Shown here piece by piece: positions 52,915 through 61,720 of a DNA stretch of 64,000 nt. The stretch is from Paracholeplasma manati (GTDB lineage Bacteria; Bacillota_I; Bacilli_A; Acholeplasmatales; UBA5453). The position numbers and the translations under genes were made by a program. The notes under the pieces are model-generated. The model saw only the letters and a program-made list of their open reading frames with translations, was not told the origin of the DNA and made no database searches. The stretch lies in contig NZ_JAOVQM010000001.1 of the NCBI RefSeq assembly GCF_025742995.1, positions 62,001 through 126,000 of the forward strand. Reading direction: 5' to 3'. How positions within the stretch are numbered: the first letter of the stretch is position 1; the number at the start of each line of letters is the position of its first letter.

Positions 52915-53818
52915 AGAAAATGTATTTGGCTGCTCTCTTCGAGACATAAATCTCTATGGCTTCTTGAATGACATCGATCCGAACACTGTTTTTCTCTGTT
53001 TTTTCGCCATCGGTGTTCCAATCGATATCGGCTTGATCGTGTTCAACTTCTATCTCATAAAAAGAGGATGTTAATCGGTGTCCCCCACGCATCACCAAGC
53101 CACCAATCGCGAAGAATGTCAATATTTTAATCAACATCCAAAAGCGTCTGTGTTCGAAAATGCGAGCTTCAATCTTACCATCGTTGAGTTTGGATTTTTT
53201 CATCAAGTATAGGTTTCTACCACCCACACGTGGCCCGTTTAAGAATAATAATAACGTAAAGGTTTTTTCTAGTACACCACCATCATAAGTGATCTTCATA
53301 GGCATTTTATAATCAAATAACAGATCTGTAATACCTCTGACAATGTAAGCCAGTATACCAAAACGTTTCTTATCTTTACGCTTCACATCATAGCTCGCTT
53401 TGGTAAAACGACCTGTGGCTGCAGCGTAGGTAAAGTATGTGTCATTGATTTTAGAAACGTCCATCTTTTTGACTTCACCCGTTTCAAGAATGAGTTTCAC
53501 CGCTTTTTTTACATTCATTGAAATGCCAAGCATGTGTGCCACATCATTCACAGTTCCAGTAGGGATATAAGCGATTTTTGGTCGTTTTTCTTTGGTCATT
53601 AAGCCATTCACGACTTCATTCAATGTACCATCACCACCAGCAACCAATAACATATCATGGTCGCTTTCAATGGCGTATCTTTTCGCATCCAATGTTTTTT
53701 TCGTCTTTAAAATATCGATCACATGACCCTTGGCTGTGAATGCGTCGACGATATACTTCGAATTACGTTCAATTTTTCCACTGCCACTCTCTGGGTTATA
53801 AATAAATCCAACTCGCAT
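52913..53818 (-). CDS. Diacylglycerol/lipid kinase (DagK/YegS type)
   Basis: 301 residues of the DAGK catalytic family. The nucleotide loop is GGDGTLNEVVNGL (near 62-74), preceded by the ESGSGK start of the fold (FIYNPESGSGKI). The C-terminal part carries ARIFEHRRFW and a glycine-rich tail. It phosphorylates diacylglycerol for phospholipid recycling or acts on related lipids. Start ATG 53818 follows GTGGTGATC. Monocistronic. Confidence 0.88.
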   Translation of the reverse strand: MRVGFIYNPESGSGKIERNSKYIVDAFTAKGHVIDILKTKKTLDAKRYAIESDHDMLLVAGGDGTLNEVVNGLMTKEKRPKIAYIPTGTVNDVAHMLGISMNVKKAVKLILETGEVKKMDVSKINDTYFTYAAATGRFTKASYDVKRKDKKRFGILAYIVRGITDLLFDYKMPMKITYDGGVLEKTFTLLLFLNGPRVGGRNLYLMKKSKLNDGKIEARIFEHRRFWMLIKILTFFAIGGLVMRGGHRLTSSFYEIEVEHDQADIDWNTDGEKTEKNSVRIDVIQEAIEIYVSKRAAKYIF

Positions 53819-53877
53819 ATGATCACCACTTCACTTTCATTGTAACACCTAAAAAAATAATGTGAAACTAAATCACA

Positions 53878-54501
53878 CTATTTTCTATTTTTCAATAAAA
53901 ATTTGTTGTATGATACTAAGGCCAAACTTAAAACTAAAAATCCTAGAGTCAATATGAACACCCATCCTAAAACCCCACCATAGCCGATGTTGTTCACATC
54001 TAAAAAGAAATACGGGTATGAGTTGGTGAATAAACCAATGATTAAGGTGACGATGACATATAGATAAGGGAGTATTAAGCTTTCCAATATAACACGCCAT
54101 TTAAGATTGTTCTTTGGGTTAAATAACAAGAAGTCTATTACAACCATCATCGGACCAAACAAATGCATAATCACATTTCTAACTCGCCAATAGGTAGGAT
54201 CAAGTATATTACCTAACAATGTATTATAGATGATCAAAGTAACTAAAATCATGATGGTAATGACGAATCTTACGGATGGGTATTTGAATGTATTAGGTTT
54301 GCCCTTAAGTATTTGGTACTCTATAAACCACAAATACGCCATTAAGCTAAACGCAACTAAATTTGAAAGATTCGTATAGTAAACAAAGAAACCATCATTG
54401 AAAGTGCCTGTATAAATCTCGGTTGCTAGAAATAAACCAATGAATCCAATGACCAAATAGATTGATTTGTAGATAAAAGATGCTTTTGTGTTTGTGATCA
54501 T
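53878..54501 (-). CDS. Pr6Pr-family membrane protein
   Basis: 207 residues with about six helices. The LSNLVAFSLMAYLWFIEY and RNVIMHLFGPMMVVIDFLLF stretches match the Pr6Pr (FAR-17a/AIG1-like) family, whose eukaryotic members are fatty-acid ester hydrolases. The conserved histidine of the family could be H in MHLFGP. Function in bacteria is not established. Start ATG 54501 follows AAGGAAG. Confidence 0.72.
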   Translation of the reverse strand: MITNTKASFIYKSIYLVIGFIGLFLATEIYTGTFNDGFFVYYTNLSNLVAFSLMAYLWFIEYQILKGKPNTFKYPSVRFVITIMILVTLIIYNTLLGNILDPTYWRVRNVIMHLFGPMMVVIDFLLFNPKNNLKWRVILESLILPYLYVIVTLIIGLFTNSYPYFFLDVNNIGYGGVLGWVFILTLGFLVLSLALVSYNKFLLKNRK

Positions 54502-54617
54502 GATGACACTTCCTTACTCACATAACATCATTGTATAAAACATGGACAATGATTTCAATTGTTTTGATTTTCAAAAGATATCCCATTTTAGGCTTTATAT
54601 AGGGGAAATGTGTTTAT

Positions 54618-54646
54618 TTGACAAAACACTAAGTTTCAAGTAAGAT
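54618..54646 (+). promoter_or_regulatory. Promoter of the small membrane gene at 54667
   Basis: TTGACA (54618-54623), 17 bases, TAAGAT (54641-54646), then AAGGAG before the start. Confidence 0.75.
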
Positions 54647-54666
54647 GATTAAAAAGGAGCGTATAT

Positions 54667-54951
54667 ATGGTACCATTTATTCCCTACATAGCAGGATTTG
54701 GACTACTCGCGATTGCGGTAGGTATTGCGTTTTCATTCATCAAACAGAAGTTTGCGTTCGTCCCAACCTTAATTTTACTGGCTTTAGGCTTGGTATTCAT
54801 TTGGTTATCACAAATGCCACAACCCGCAGGTTCGTGGAACGATTTGATGTATGTATTATTCGGCTTATTCTTCTTCTTTGTTGGTTTGGTGGTTGGATTA
54901 ATCACTTTACTGATCAAAGCATTGAAGAAACCCACAGAACAAATCAAATAA
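54667..54951 (+). CDS. Small three-helix membrane protein, unknown
   Basis: 94 residues with three hydrophobic segments (about 4-24, 31-50, 60-84) and a basic C-terminal tail (KALKKPTEQIK). Start ATG follows AAGGAG, and a near-consensus promoter and strong terminator enclose it, so it is a real, well expressed gene. No family recognised. Confidence 0.65.
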   Translation: MVPFIPYIAGFGLLAIAVGIAFSFIKQKFAFVPTLILLALGLVFIWLSQMPQPAGSWNDLMYVLFGLFFFFVGLVVGLITLLIKALKKPTEQIK

Positions 54952-54956
54952 CAAAG

Positions 54957-54986
54957 AAAAAGGACAGCCGCGCTGTCCTTTATTAT
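54957..54986. terminator. Bidirectional terminator
   Basis: AAAGGACAGC and GCTGTCCTTT, perfect 10-base arms around CGC, A-rich before and T-rich after. Confidence 0.88.
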
Positions 54987-55301
54987 TTATGCTAGTTTGT
55001 TCGCTTGATTTTGCATCAAGAATGGGTTGATGAATCCACCGATGACGATGGCTAAAATCAAATAGATGATAGACATATCTTCAGCGCCTTGCTGAGCCAA
55101 TCTCTTACCAGCCGCGTATTGCCAATAAAGACCGTAAATACCAAAGGTAAAGATTAACATCAAGAAGTGTCCTAACCCACCAAAACCTTCGCCAGTTTGT
55201 TTCTTAAGTTCAACTTGGAACATGATAATCCAATAAATCGGATAGATACCAAAGGTGAATAAGAATAACAAAATCATCATTCCAATACTTCTTTGTTTCA
55301 T
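54987..55301 (-). CDS. DUF4234-type small membrane protein
   Basis: 104 residues with three helices and twice the motif FTFGIYxxYW (near 15-24 and 51-60), the hallmark of DUF4234 proteins. Function unknown. Start ATG at 55301 follows GGGAG. Preceded by a roughly 165-base region without an obvious promoter. Confidence 0.8.
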   Translation of the reverse strand: MKQRSIGMMILLFLFTFGIYPIYWIIMFQVELKKQTGEGFGGLGHFLMLIFTFGIYGLYWQYAAGKRLAQQGAEDMSIIYLILAIVIGGFINPFLMQNQANKLA

Positions 55302-55466
55302 TTTTTTCTCCCTTCCACTCTTAAAGAGTGCTTATCTTTATAAATATGATAACACAAGTGGAAGCGTTTTATTATACTATTTCTATTTTTATTATTTTGT
55401 GCATTTAAAAGATGATTATGATATCTATCCATTAAAATTGTATTTGTTATAATATTACAATCAATT

Positions 55467-56918
55467 TTATAAGTATTTTTTTAGTATCAGAGCTGACTGA
55501 TAAATCGTTGGTAACCCACTGCCTGGGTGTGTACCGCCACCAACTAAGTATAAATGAGAGATATCCTCAAATTGATTTTGAGGTCTTCGATTCAACATTT
55601 GAGGCAGGTTATGTGCCAAATTAAATACTGCCCCACGATAGACATTATAATCATTGGCCCAACCGTTTGGATCAATCATTTTCATTACTTGGATATGATT
55701 TCTAAGGTCGATACCATGTTTCGATTCGATTAAGTCGATGGTTTGTTCTTTCAGGATTTCTTTGTATACAGACCAATCTTGTTCAGCCGATAAGTTCGGT
55801 ACAGGTACCAAAACAAATAGACTTGTATGACCTTTAGGGGCGTATGAATCATCATTTAGTCCTGGATTATGGACATACACACTGAAATCATCTGTGAATT
55901 GATTACCTGTCAATCCTTTTAAATAGGCTTCATAATCTTTTGAGAAAATGATTTCATGGTGTGGAAAATCATAGGTGGTATCTAAACCGATGTATAACAT
56001 AAATGTCGATACACTGAATCTCTTCTTTTCAATCTTTTCTGGGGTATATTTCTTCAAGTGTTCTGGTTTGATTAAATGATTCATCGCGTACGCAAAATCC
56101 GCATTGATGATGATGTCATCAAAGAGGATGGCTTCGCCGTTGACTCTTAACCCTTTCGCAGCCCCTTTATCCACAATGATTTCTTCTACTGGGCTATTTA
56201 AGTGGATGTGCCCGCCATTCTTTTCAATCAATTCAGCCATTTTATGGTTGATTTGATTGAGACCCCCTTTAACATGATATAAACCCAATGCGTGTTCTAA
56301 GTAAGGCAATATCGTAAAAATGGATGGGGCTTGATAGGATGCCATACCCAAGTACTTCGCTTGGAACGATAACGAATGGATGAAATTATGGTTTTTATTG
56401 AAGGTGGATAAATGTGTAAACACCGATTGAAATGGGTGTAAATAAGGTAAAGCTCTCAATACATCTGGTCTCAGAAAATGAAAGTAATTCGGGAAGGGTT
56501 TTTTTAAAATGGATGATATGGCATTTAACTTCTTTTCTTGTGCCTTCAACCAGTTTAGATAGCTTTTCCCCATGCCAGGTTGGTATTTATCATACATACT
56601 CGCATTCTCATTGGGGTCTTTCGACATGTGAAACGTAACGTCATTGAACATCAATGTATATAACTCTTCTAAACGGATGATGTCTAATTCTTTGTGTAAG
56701 TCATACCCAGCCGATTGAAAGACTTCTTCTAAGATTTCTAGATACATCAAGAAGGTTGGACCCACATCAAAATGATAATCCCCTAAAGAGAGTCGTTTTG
56801 AACGACCACCCACTTGGTTGTCTTTTTCAAATATGTGGAGTTCATAGCCTTTTTTAGATAAGACCATCCCCGCGGCTAAACCCCCAGGTCCAGCCCCAAT
56901 AATCGCTATTTTTTTCAT
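55467..56918 (-). CDS. Carotenoid-type (CrtI/CrtN) FAD-dependent desaturase
   Basis: 483 residues. The FAD-binding motif is IIGAGPGGLAAGMVLSKKG (residues 4-22) and the family region is RSKRLSLGDYHFDVGPTF. The C-terminal dinucleotide segment GGGTHPGSGLPTIYQSALI is the CrtI/CrtN end signature. It would introduce double bonds in phytoene or diapophytoene; carotenoids are known in Acholeplasma. No crtB/crtM (synthase) lies nearby. The start overlaps the stop of the ABC1 kinase gene by four bases (ATGA), so the two are coupled. Which substrate chain length applies is not visible. Confidence 0.82.
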   Translation of the reverse strand: MKKIAIIGAGPGGLAAGMVLSKKGYELHIFEKDNQVGGRSKRLSLGDYHFDVGPTFLMYLEILEEVFQSAGYDLHKELDIIRLEELYTLMFNDVTFHMSKDPNENASMYDKYQPGMGKSYLNWLKAQEKKLNAISSILKKPFPNYFHFLRPDVLRALPYLHPFQSVFTHLSTFNKNHNFIHSLSFQAKYLGMASYQAPSIFTILPYLEHALGLYHVKGGLNQINHKMAELIEKNGGHIHLNSPVEEIIVDKGAAKGLRVNGEAILFDDIIINADFAYAMNHLIKPEHLKKYTPEKIEKKRFSVSTFMLYIGLDTTYDFPHHEIIFSKDYEAYLKGLTGNQFTDDFSVYVHNPGLNDDSYAPKGHTSLFVLVPVPNLSAEQDWSVYKEILKEQTIDLIESKHGIDLRNHIQVMKMIDPNGWANDYNVYRGAVFNLAHNLPQMLNRRPQNQFEDISHLYLVGGGTHPGSGLPTIYQSALILKKYL

Positions 56919-58138
56919 GCGTTGATCGCCTCATTTGCTTTGTGAAATTCTTCTAAGAAACGTCTCATTTCCATCATGAGTACCGTATCTGGTGCACCTT
57001 TTAATACCATGCCATCCAAATACATCATACTCTTGATGATTGGGAACATCCCTTTTTCAAAGACCATGCCTGAATTGACCCCAAGCTTGATGGTTTCCAT
57101 CATTTTTCTGGTCAAGGAAACATCAGATACCGACTTGCCTTCAAAGTCTTTGTATAAATCCAATAGTTTTACGTAATAAGCATCATAAGTTTTTCCATGG
57201 ATTTCTTTAGAAGCCATATGGTTTAAAGCCAGTGCACAACCTGGGAAGTCATAATAAGCGAGTTTTTCCATGAACTCAAATAAGCCCATTTGGATCTTTT
57301 TACCAACTTCTGAAATCGCGCCAGTATCGATGAAATAGAAATCATTGCCTTTTTTGATGAGATTGCCTGGATGTAAATCCCCATGGAAAGTACCTACAAT
57401 GAAAATATAGAACCCATGAATATGGAATATTTCTAAGATGTCTTCAAAAGGCATCGATTTTTCTTCTAATAGATCATCGACGGTTTTCCCTTCAATAAAC
57501 TCAGAAACCAACACATGTTCATTCGATAAGTCTTTATAAATTTTAGGAAATTTTAAACGAGATAAATCAAACTTGTCTTTGTTCGCTTCATAAATGCCTT
57601 TGAGCACTTCACCATGGCTGATTTCGTTTCTTAAGTCTAACTCGGCTAAGGTGTATTCTTCAATGTGCTCTAAAATGCCTACTGGGTCTGCCACTTTAGC
57701 CAATTTAGGATAGAAGAAAATGATGAACTTGATGAATCGTCTGAGTGAACGGACATCTTTTTCAAATTTTTTCTTGAAGTCTTTTTTGATGAATTTGATG
57801 ACCACTTCATCACCATTAAATAAGGTAGCACGGTGGACTTGTCCAACCGAGGCACTACCAATCGGGGTTTCTTCAATTGTTTTGAACTGTTTGAGCCAAT
57901 CTTCATTGGTATATTGTTTGAGTAAAACCTTAAAATCCTCCCCTTGAATTGGGGTGGTTCGAGTATAAAGTTTCGCTAGATGGGTGCAGGTCGCTTCATT
58001 TAAGAAGTCAATTCGAAGTGCGAAGGTTTGGGCAATCTTCACAGCCAAAAGACCTTGATTTTGAATGAAGTCTAAGTCCGGTAGTTTCTTTTTTGAAAAT
58101 ATTTGTTTGAATAATCGGATAAACATGATCCAACGCAT
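56915..58138 (-). CDS. ABC1/UbiB-family atypical kinase, KxGQ variant
   Basis: About 407 residues. The ABC1 landmarks are the ATP lysine in EVVIKFIKK, the catalytic HGDLHPGNL and the DTG metal motif in FIDTGAISEV, with a degenerate alanine loop (IGSASVGQVHRA). The normally invariant KxGQ motif is KIAQ here (VKIAQTFALR), a glycine-to-alanine change. UbiB/ADCK proteins act in isoprenoid lipid (quinone) biology; Acholeplasma lacks typical quinone genes, so coupling to the desaturase suggests a carotenoid or polyprenyl role. The start is uncertain (ATG 58138 with AAAGGA, or ATG 58126). Confidence 0.8.
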   Translation of the reverse strand: MRWIMFIRLFKQIFSKKKLPDLDFIQNQGLLAVKIAQTFALRIDFLNEATCTHLAKLYTRTTPIQGEDFKVLLKQYTNEDWLKQFKTIEETPIGSASVGQVHRATLFNGDEVVIKFIKKDFKKKFEKDVRSLRRFIKFIIFFYPKLAKVADPVGILEHIEEYTLAELDLRNEISHGEVLKGIYEANKDKFDLSRLKFPKIYKDLSNEHVLVSEFIEGKTVDDLLEEKSMPFEDILEIFHIHGFYIFIVGTFHGDLHPGNLIKKGNDFYFIDTGAISEVGKKIQMGLFEFMEKLAYYDFPGCALALNHMASKEIHGKTYDAYYVKLLDLYKDFEGKSVSDVSLTRKMMETIKLGVNSGMVFEKGMFPIIKSMMYLDGMVLKGAPDTVLMMEMRRFLEEFHKANEAINA

Positions 58139-58225
58139 AACATCACTGTCCTTTATGTTTATTATATAACAAAGTGGTTTTTTAGTCCCTAGATGATACA
58201 CAATAAAGGGAAATTTAAGATATTG

Positions 58226-58251
58226 AAAAAAAAGCCCACCGCAGTGAGCTT
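58226..58251 (-). terminator. Terminator of htpG
   Basis: On the minus strand AAGCTCAC pairs with GTGGGCTT around TGCG (one G-T pair), followed by T6. Confidence 0.85.
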
Positions 58252-58257
58252 AAATCC

Positions 58258-60102
58258 TTATTTCTTGTGAACCATCCAGTCATTCAATACTTGGATGTAT
58301 TCCGACGGGTCTTCGATTGGTAAGCCTTCAATGAGTAAGGCTTGGTGGTATAAGAGGGTTGCGTAAGATTTTAACGCAGCTTTATCTTCGGTTAAGCCTT
58401 GTAAAACTTGGAAGATGTCATGATCAGGATTGAGTTCTAAGATACGTTCCGCTTTAACTTGTTCACCATTCGGTACGTTTTTCAATACCTTTTCCATTTC
58501 TAAAGACAAACCTTCGCCTGAAACCAAGCACACAGGTGCGTCTTTCAAACGTTGAGAGAGTTTGACATCGGAGACTTTATCGCCAAGGGCTTCCTTAAGG
58601 GCTTCTAATAAGGATTTGTTGGATTTTTCTTTCTTCTTAATATCCTTTTTCTTTTCCTCATCCACCAAGTCTAAATCGGCGGATTGAATCGATTTGAATG
58701 GTGCTTCGTTGTATGAACCCATGATTTGAATCATAAATTCATCCACTTCTTCGGTCAGTAATAATACTTCATACCCTTTTTCTTTGAGGATACCCATTTG
58801 AGGTAGGTTTAAGATGGCTTGTTTGGATTTACCGGTCGCGTAATAGATGTCTTTTTGATCGGTCTTTTTACGGTCTAGGTATTCTTTGAAAGTGATGTAG
58901 TCATCCGAAAGGTTGGTTTTAAATAAAATGAGGTCTTGTAAAAGTTCTTTGTGTAAACCGAAGTTTTGATAAATGCCATATTTTAAGGATGTCTTATATA
59001 CATCATAGAATTCAATGTATTTCTCACGGTCATTCTCTAACCAGTTTTGAAGTTCATTCTTTATCTTCTTTTCAATTGAACTGGAAATCTTTTTGAGTTG
59101 TCTGTCTTGTTGTAAGAGTTCACGAGAGATATTTAAGGATAAATCGGAGGAGTCTACAACCCCTTTAACAAACTTGAAGTGATCGCCAATCAAATCTTTA
59201 TTCTTGTCTTGGATGAAGACACCTTTGGAATAGAGTTGTAATCCTTTTTCATAGGTTTCACTATAGAAATTATAAGCTGGTTTTTTAGGGATGAACAGTA
59301 ACGCATTGAAAGTTAACATCCCTTCAACTGACATGTGAATGACTTTCATCGGGTCTTCAAAGTCATTGAATTGGTGTTTATAAAAACCATTTAAAGCTTC
59401 ATCGGTGATGTCCGCTTTTGAACGTTGCCAAAGCGGGGTCATTTGGTTGACTGGTTTTTCTAAATCTTCTGATAAATAGATTGGGTAACGCACATAATCG
59501 CTATACTTTTTGATGAGTGAACGCAATTCATAGACTTCAAGGTAGTCACTGAAGTTTTCTTTGACTTCTTCATCTTCAATATCCGCTTTTAAGTATAAAG
59601 TAATTTCAGTACCCACAACATCGCGGTCTAACACATCGACGGTAAATTCTGAAACACCATCCGATGTCCATAAATAACCGGTGTTTGCGTAAGGGGATTT
59701 GGTTCTAACTTCAACCTTGTCAGAAACCATGAAAGCACTGTAGAAACCGACCCCGAATTGACCGATGATGTTTGTATCGTTTTGGTCGAGTTTTTCAATG
59801 AATGCTTTGGATCCACTTTGTGCAATCGTTCCAAGATTGGTAATCAATTCTTCTTCGGTGAAACCAATCCCAGTATCTGTGATTGTAAGGGTTCTTTGTT
59901 CCTTGTTGGGTGTGATGGTGATTTTGTATTCCCCGGACGGGACTTGTTCATCCGTTAGAGATAAAAAGTGTCTCTTATCAATCGCGTCACTCGCGTTGGA
60001 TATGAGTTCTCTAAGGAAGATTTCTTTTTGTGTGTAAATTGAGTGTGTCATCAAATGTAAAAGCTTTTGAGATTCTGTTTTGAATGCTTGTGTCTTTGAC
60101 AT
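58258..60102 (-). CDS. htpG: Chaperone protein HtpG (Hsp90)
   Basis: 614 residues, standard for bacterial Hsp90. The N-terminal ATPase has ELISNASDAIDK (near 26-37) and DTGIGFTEEELITNLGTIAQSG, the lid and Bergerat-fold nucleotide residues. The middle domain carries the catalytic arginine in LNISRELLQQDR. The C-terminal dimerisation part is complete. Start ATG 60102 follows GGAGGCG. A TTGACA promoter overlapped by a CIRCE-like repeat precedes it. Confidence 0.95.
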   Translation of the reverse strand: MSKTQAFKTESQKLLHLMTHSIYTQKEIFLRELISNASDAIDKRHFLSLTDEQVPSGEYKITITPNKEQRTLTITDTGIGFTEEELITNLGTIAQSGSKAFIEKLDQNDTNIIGQFGVGFYSAFMVSDKVEVRTKSPYANTGYLWTSDGVSEFTVDVLDRDVVGTEITLYLKADIEDEEVKENFSDYLEVYELRSLIKKYSDYVRYPIYLSEDLEKPVNQMTPLWQRSKADITDEALNGFYKHQFNDFEDPMKVIHMSVEGMLTFNALLFIPKKPAYNFYSETYEKGLQLYSKGVFIQDKNKDLIGDHFKFVKGVVDSSDLSLNISRELLQQDRQLKKISSSIEKKIKNELQNWLENDREKYIEFYDVYKTSLKYGIYQNFGLHKELLQDLILFKTNLSDDYITFKEYLDRKKTDQKDIYYATGKSKQAILNLPQMGILKEKGYEVLLLTEEVDEFMIQIMGSYNEAPFKSIQSADLDLVDEEKKKDIKKKEKSNKSLLEALKEALGDKVSDVKLSQRLKDAPVCLVSGEGLSLEMEKVLKNVPNGEQVKAERILELNPDHDIFQVLQGLTEDKAALKSYATLLYHQALLIEGLPIEDPSEYIQVLNDWMVHKK

Positions 60103-60122
60103 AATTATCGCCTCCAAATACT

Positions 60123-60164
60123 ATTTTATCCAAGGTTTTGGCAATGTCAAGTATTAAGTGCCAA
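60123..60164 (-). promoter_or_regulatory. htpG promoter with degenerate CIRCE-like repeat
   Basis: On the minus strand TTGACA (60145-60150), 16 bases, TAAAAT (60123-60128). The 27-base block 60138-60164 has the 9-9-9 layout of a CIRCE element (TTGGCACTT, nine bases, CATTGCCAA), matching the consensus arms at 7 and 6 of 9. It spans the -35, where HrcA would repress. HrcA is not in the window. Confidence 0.5.
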
Positions 60165-60174
60165 TTCACATAGA

Positions 60175-60214
60175 AAAGAAAAACACACAGTCTATTTTTG
60201 ATAGACGATGTGTT
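60175..60214 (-). terminator. Terminator of the amidohydrolase gene
   Basis: On the minus strand ACACATCGTCTAT pairs with ATAGACTGTGTGT (imperfect in the middle) followed by TTTTCTTTTC; overlaps the stop codon. Confidence 0.75.
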
Positions 60215-61652
60215 CGTTGATAACTGTCATTTCAACCAAAGGCTCTTTTAGTCTACTAGATTCGATGGTTTCTAAATCGAATGTGAAAATGCTAAAGTCC
60301 GCGACCTGTCCAATTTCAATTGTACCCCTGTTTTGAAGGTTGTTTTGAGCGTTCGCGTATATCGTATAACCTTTGATCGTATCCATCCTAGAAATGCGTT
60401 CTTCGGGTTGGTATATTTTACCGTCTTTCGCTACCCGTTCTGTAGCGTCTAAGATTCCTAAGAGTGGGTTAGGTGTCTCTACCGGTGCGTCACTGCTAAA
60501 AGAGAGGGTTAATCCATTTTTTAACATGGTTTTCCACGGAAAAACATACGGTGGAAATTGTTTGAAGATGGTGGTTGCTTCAGGAAAATCACTCGATAAA
60601 AACTGTGGTTGGATGTCAATCGTAACAGGCATGGATTTTAGCGCATTCATGCCATATTCTGATACCCATGGGGCGTGAATGATGCGGTCTTTTTGATTTT
60701 CTTTGGGTGGGTATTTCTTTAAAATATCGATGAGTTCATCTAACCCTTGGTCACCAATCACATGGATGGCTAAAGTCAGACCAAATTGTCTTACTTTTTG
60801 AACAATTTCGATGAAATTTGGAGTGGTTCTAAGGCCATTCGAAGTTTCATTTTGATAACCATGCCACATCAAAGCTGTCTTCGATGACATGGTACCGTCA
60901 TAGAATACTTTGATGCCTTTAAGCTCTAAAAAATCACTGTAATGATTGAAATAAGGTGAGGCTATGTAGTCGTCAAGGACTTCATGATGAACCAATAAAT
61001 GCGTACGAAATGGGATTCTTTTTTGTACGTTTATGAAGGCTTGAAGTGTATCTTGATAACCATTGAAATAGAACAAATCATCTGAGTGCCCCCCGGTAAT
61101 ACCGAACCGATAAAGTGATTTTATGGCTGTTTCAAGATAGGATTCTAAAGTTTCATTACTGACTTTAGCATAGTGTCTGATAACCGCTTGAGCATCTTCT
61201 TCTCTGAGAATCCCTGTAGAACTTTCTTTATTCAATTGTTTTAGAACAACCGTATTTACGGTGACTGCGTGAAAATCGTGGTGTCTTAAAATCATAGGAT
61301 TTTGATTGTTTATGGTATCCAAATCGTATTTGGTAACACCCACATATTCATGGTAACCATCCACAATTAAAAGTTCAAAAATGTTTTGTTTTTTGAGAAG
61401 ATTTAAGACAAGATTTTTGTCTTGAGTATGGGTTAAATATAAGCGATTGAGAAACTGACCATACCCAATCAAATGTAGGTGTGCATCGACAAAACCTGGG
61501 TAAAGGTGATAACCTTTTAAGTCAATCACTTCATCATAGGGTTCTTTTTCATCCACGTTTAAACCCACAATGAGCCCTTGATCGGTGAGTATGTTCGAAA
61601 TTTCAGATTGATTTGTTAGTGTATGGATAACCCCATTTTTCCAAAGTTTCAT
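60192..61652 (-). CDS. Amidohydrolase, YtcJ type
   Basis: 486 residues. Metal ligands are in VDAHLHLIG (near 57-65), the lysine region GTMSSKTALM, histidines in LAIHVIGDQG and IIHAPW, and the aspartate in FSSDAPVETPNPL near the C-terminus. This is the metal-dependent amidohydrolase superfamily (Amidohydro_3, YtcJ-like), acting on unknown cyclic amides or amines. Start ATG at 61652 follows GAGGTGG. Divergence of substrates in this family prevents a more precise name. Confidence 0.8.
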   Translation of the reverse strand: MKLWKNGVIHTLTNQSEISNILTDQGLIVGLNVDEKEPYDEVIDLKGYHLYPGFVDAHLHLIGYGQFLNRLYLTHTQDKNLVLNLLKKQNIFELLIVDGYHEYVGVTKYDLDTINNQNPMILRHHDFHAVTVNTVVLKQLNKESSTGILREEDAQAVIRHYAKVSNETLESYLETAIKSLYRFGITGGHSDDLFYFNGYQDTLQAFINVQKRIPFRTHLLVHHEVLDDYIASPYFNHYSDFLELKGIKVFYDGTMSSKTALMWHGYQNETSNGLRTTPNFIEIVQKVRQFGLTLAIHVIGDQGLDELIDILKKYPPKENQKDRIIHAPWVSEYGMNALKSMPVTIDIQPQFLSSDFPEATTIFKQFPPYVFPWKTMLKNGLTLSFSSDAPVETPNPLLGILDATERVAKDGKIYQPEERISRMDTIKGYTIYANAQNNLQNRGTIEIGQVADFSIFTFDLETIESSRLKEPLVEMTVINEHIVYQK

Positions 61653-61693
61653 AAGCCACCTCTTTACGTTGATTGTATCATATTATTTGGATA

Positions 61694-61720
61694 GAAAAAA
61701 ACCAAGCGATTTACGCTTGG
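61694..61720 (-). terminator. Terminator of the PatB-type gene
   Basis: On the minus strand CCAAGCG pairs with CGCTTGG around TAAAT, followed by T7; overlaps the stop codon. Confidence 0.88.

Noticed and set aside
54645-54995. 116-codon frame overlapping the small membrane gene at 54667
   Set aside because: The 54667 frame has the ribosome site, promoter and hydrophobic helices; this one has a C/W/R-rich random-like product.
56915-56918. TGA read as tryptophan (mycoplasma code)
   Set aside because: TGA ends the ABC1 kinase exactly in the ATGA overlap and also ends the SRPBCC gene; tryptophan is always TGG in the genes read.
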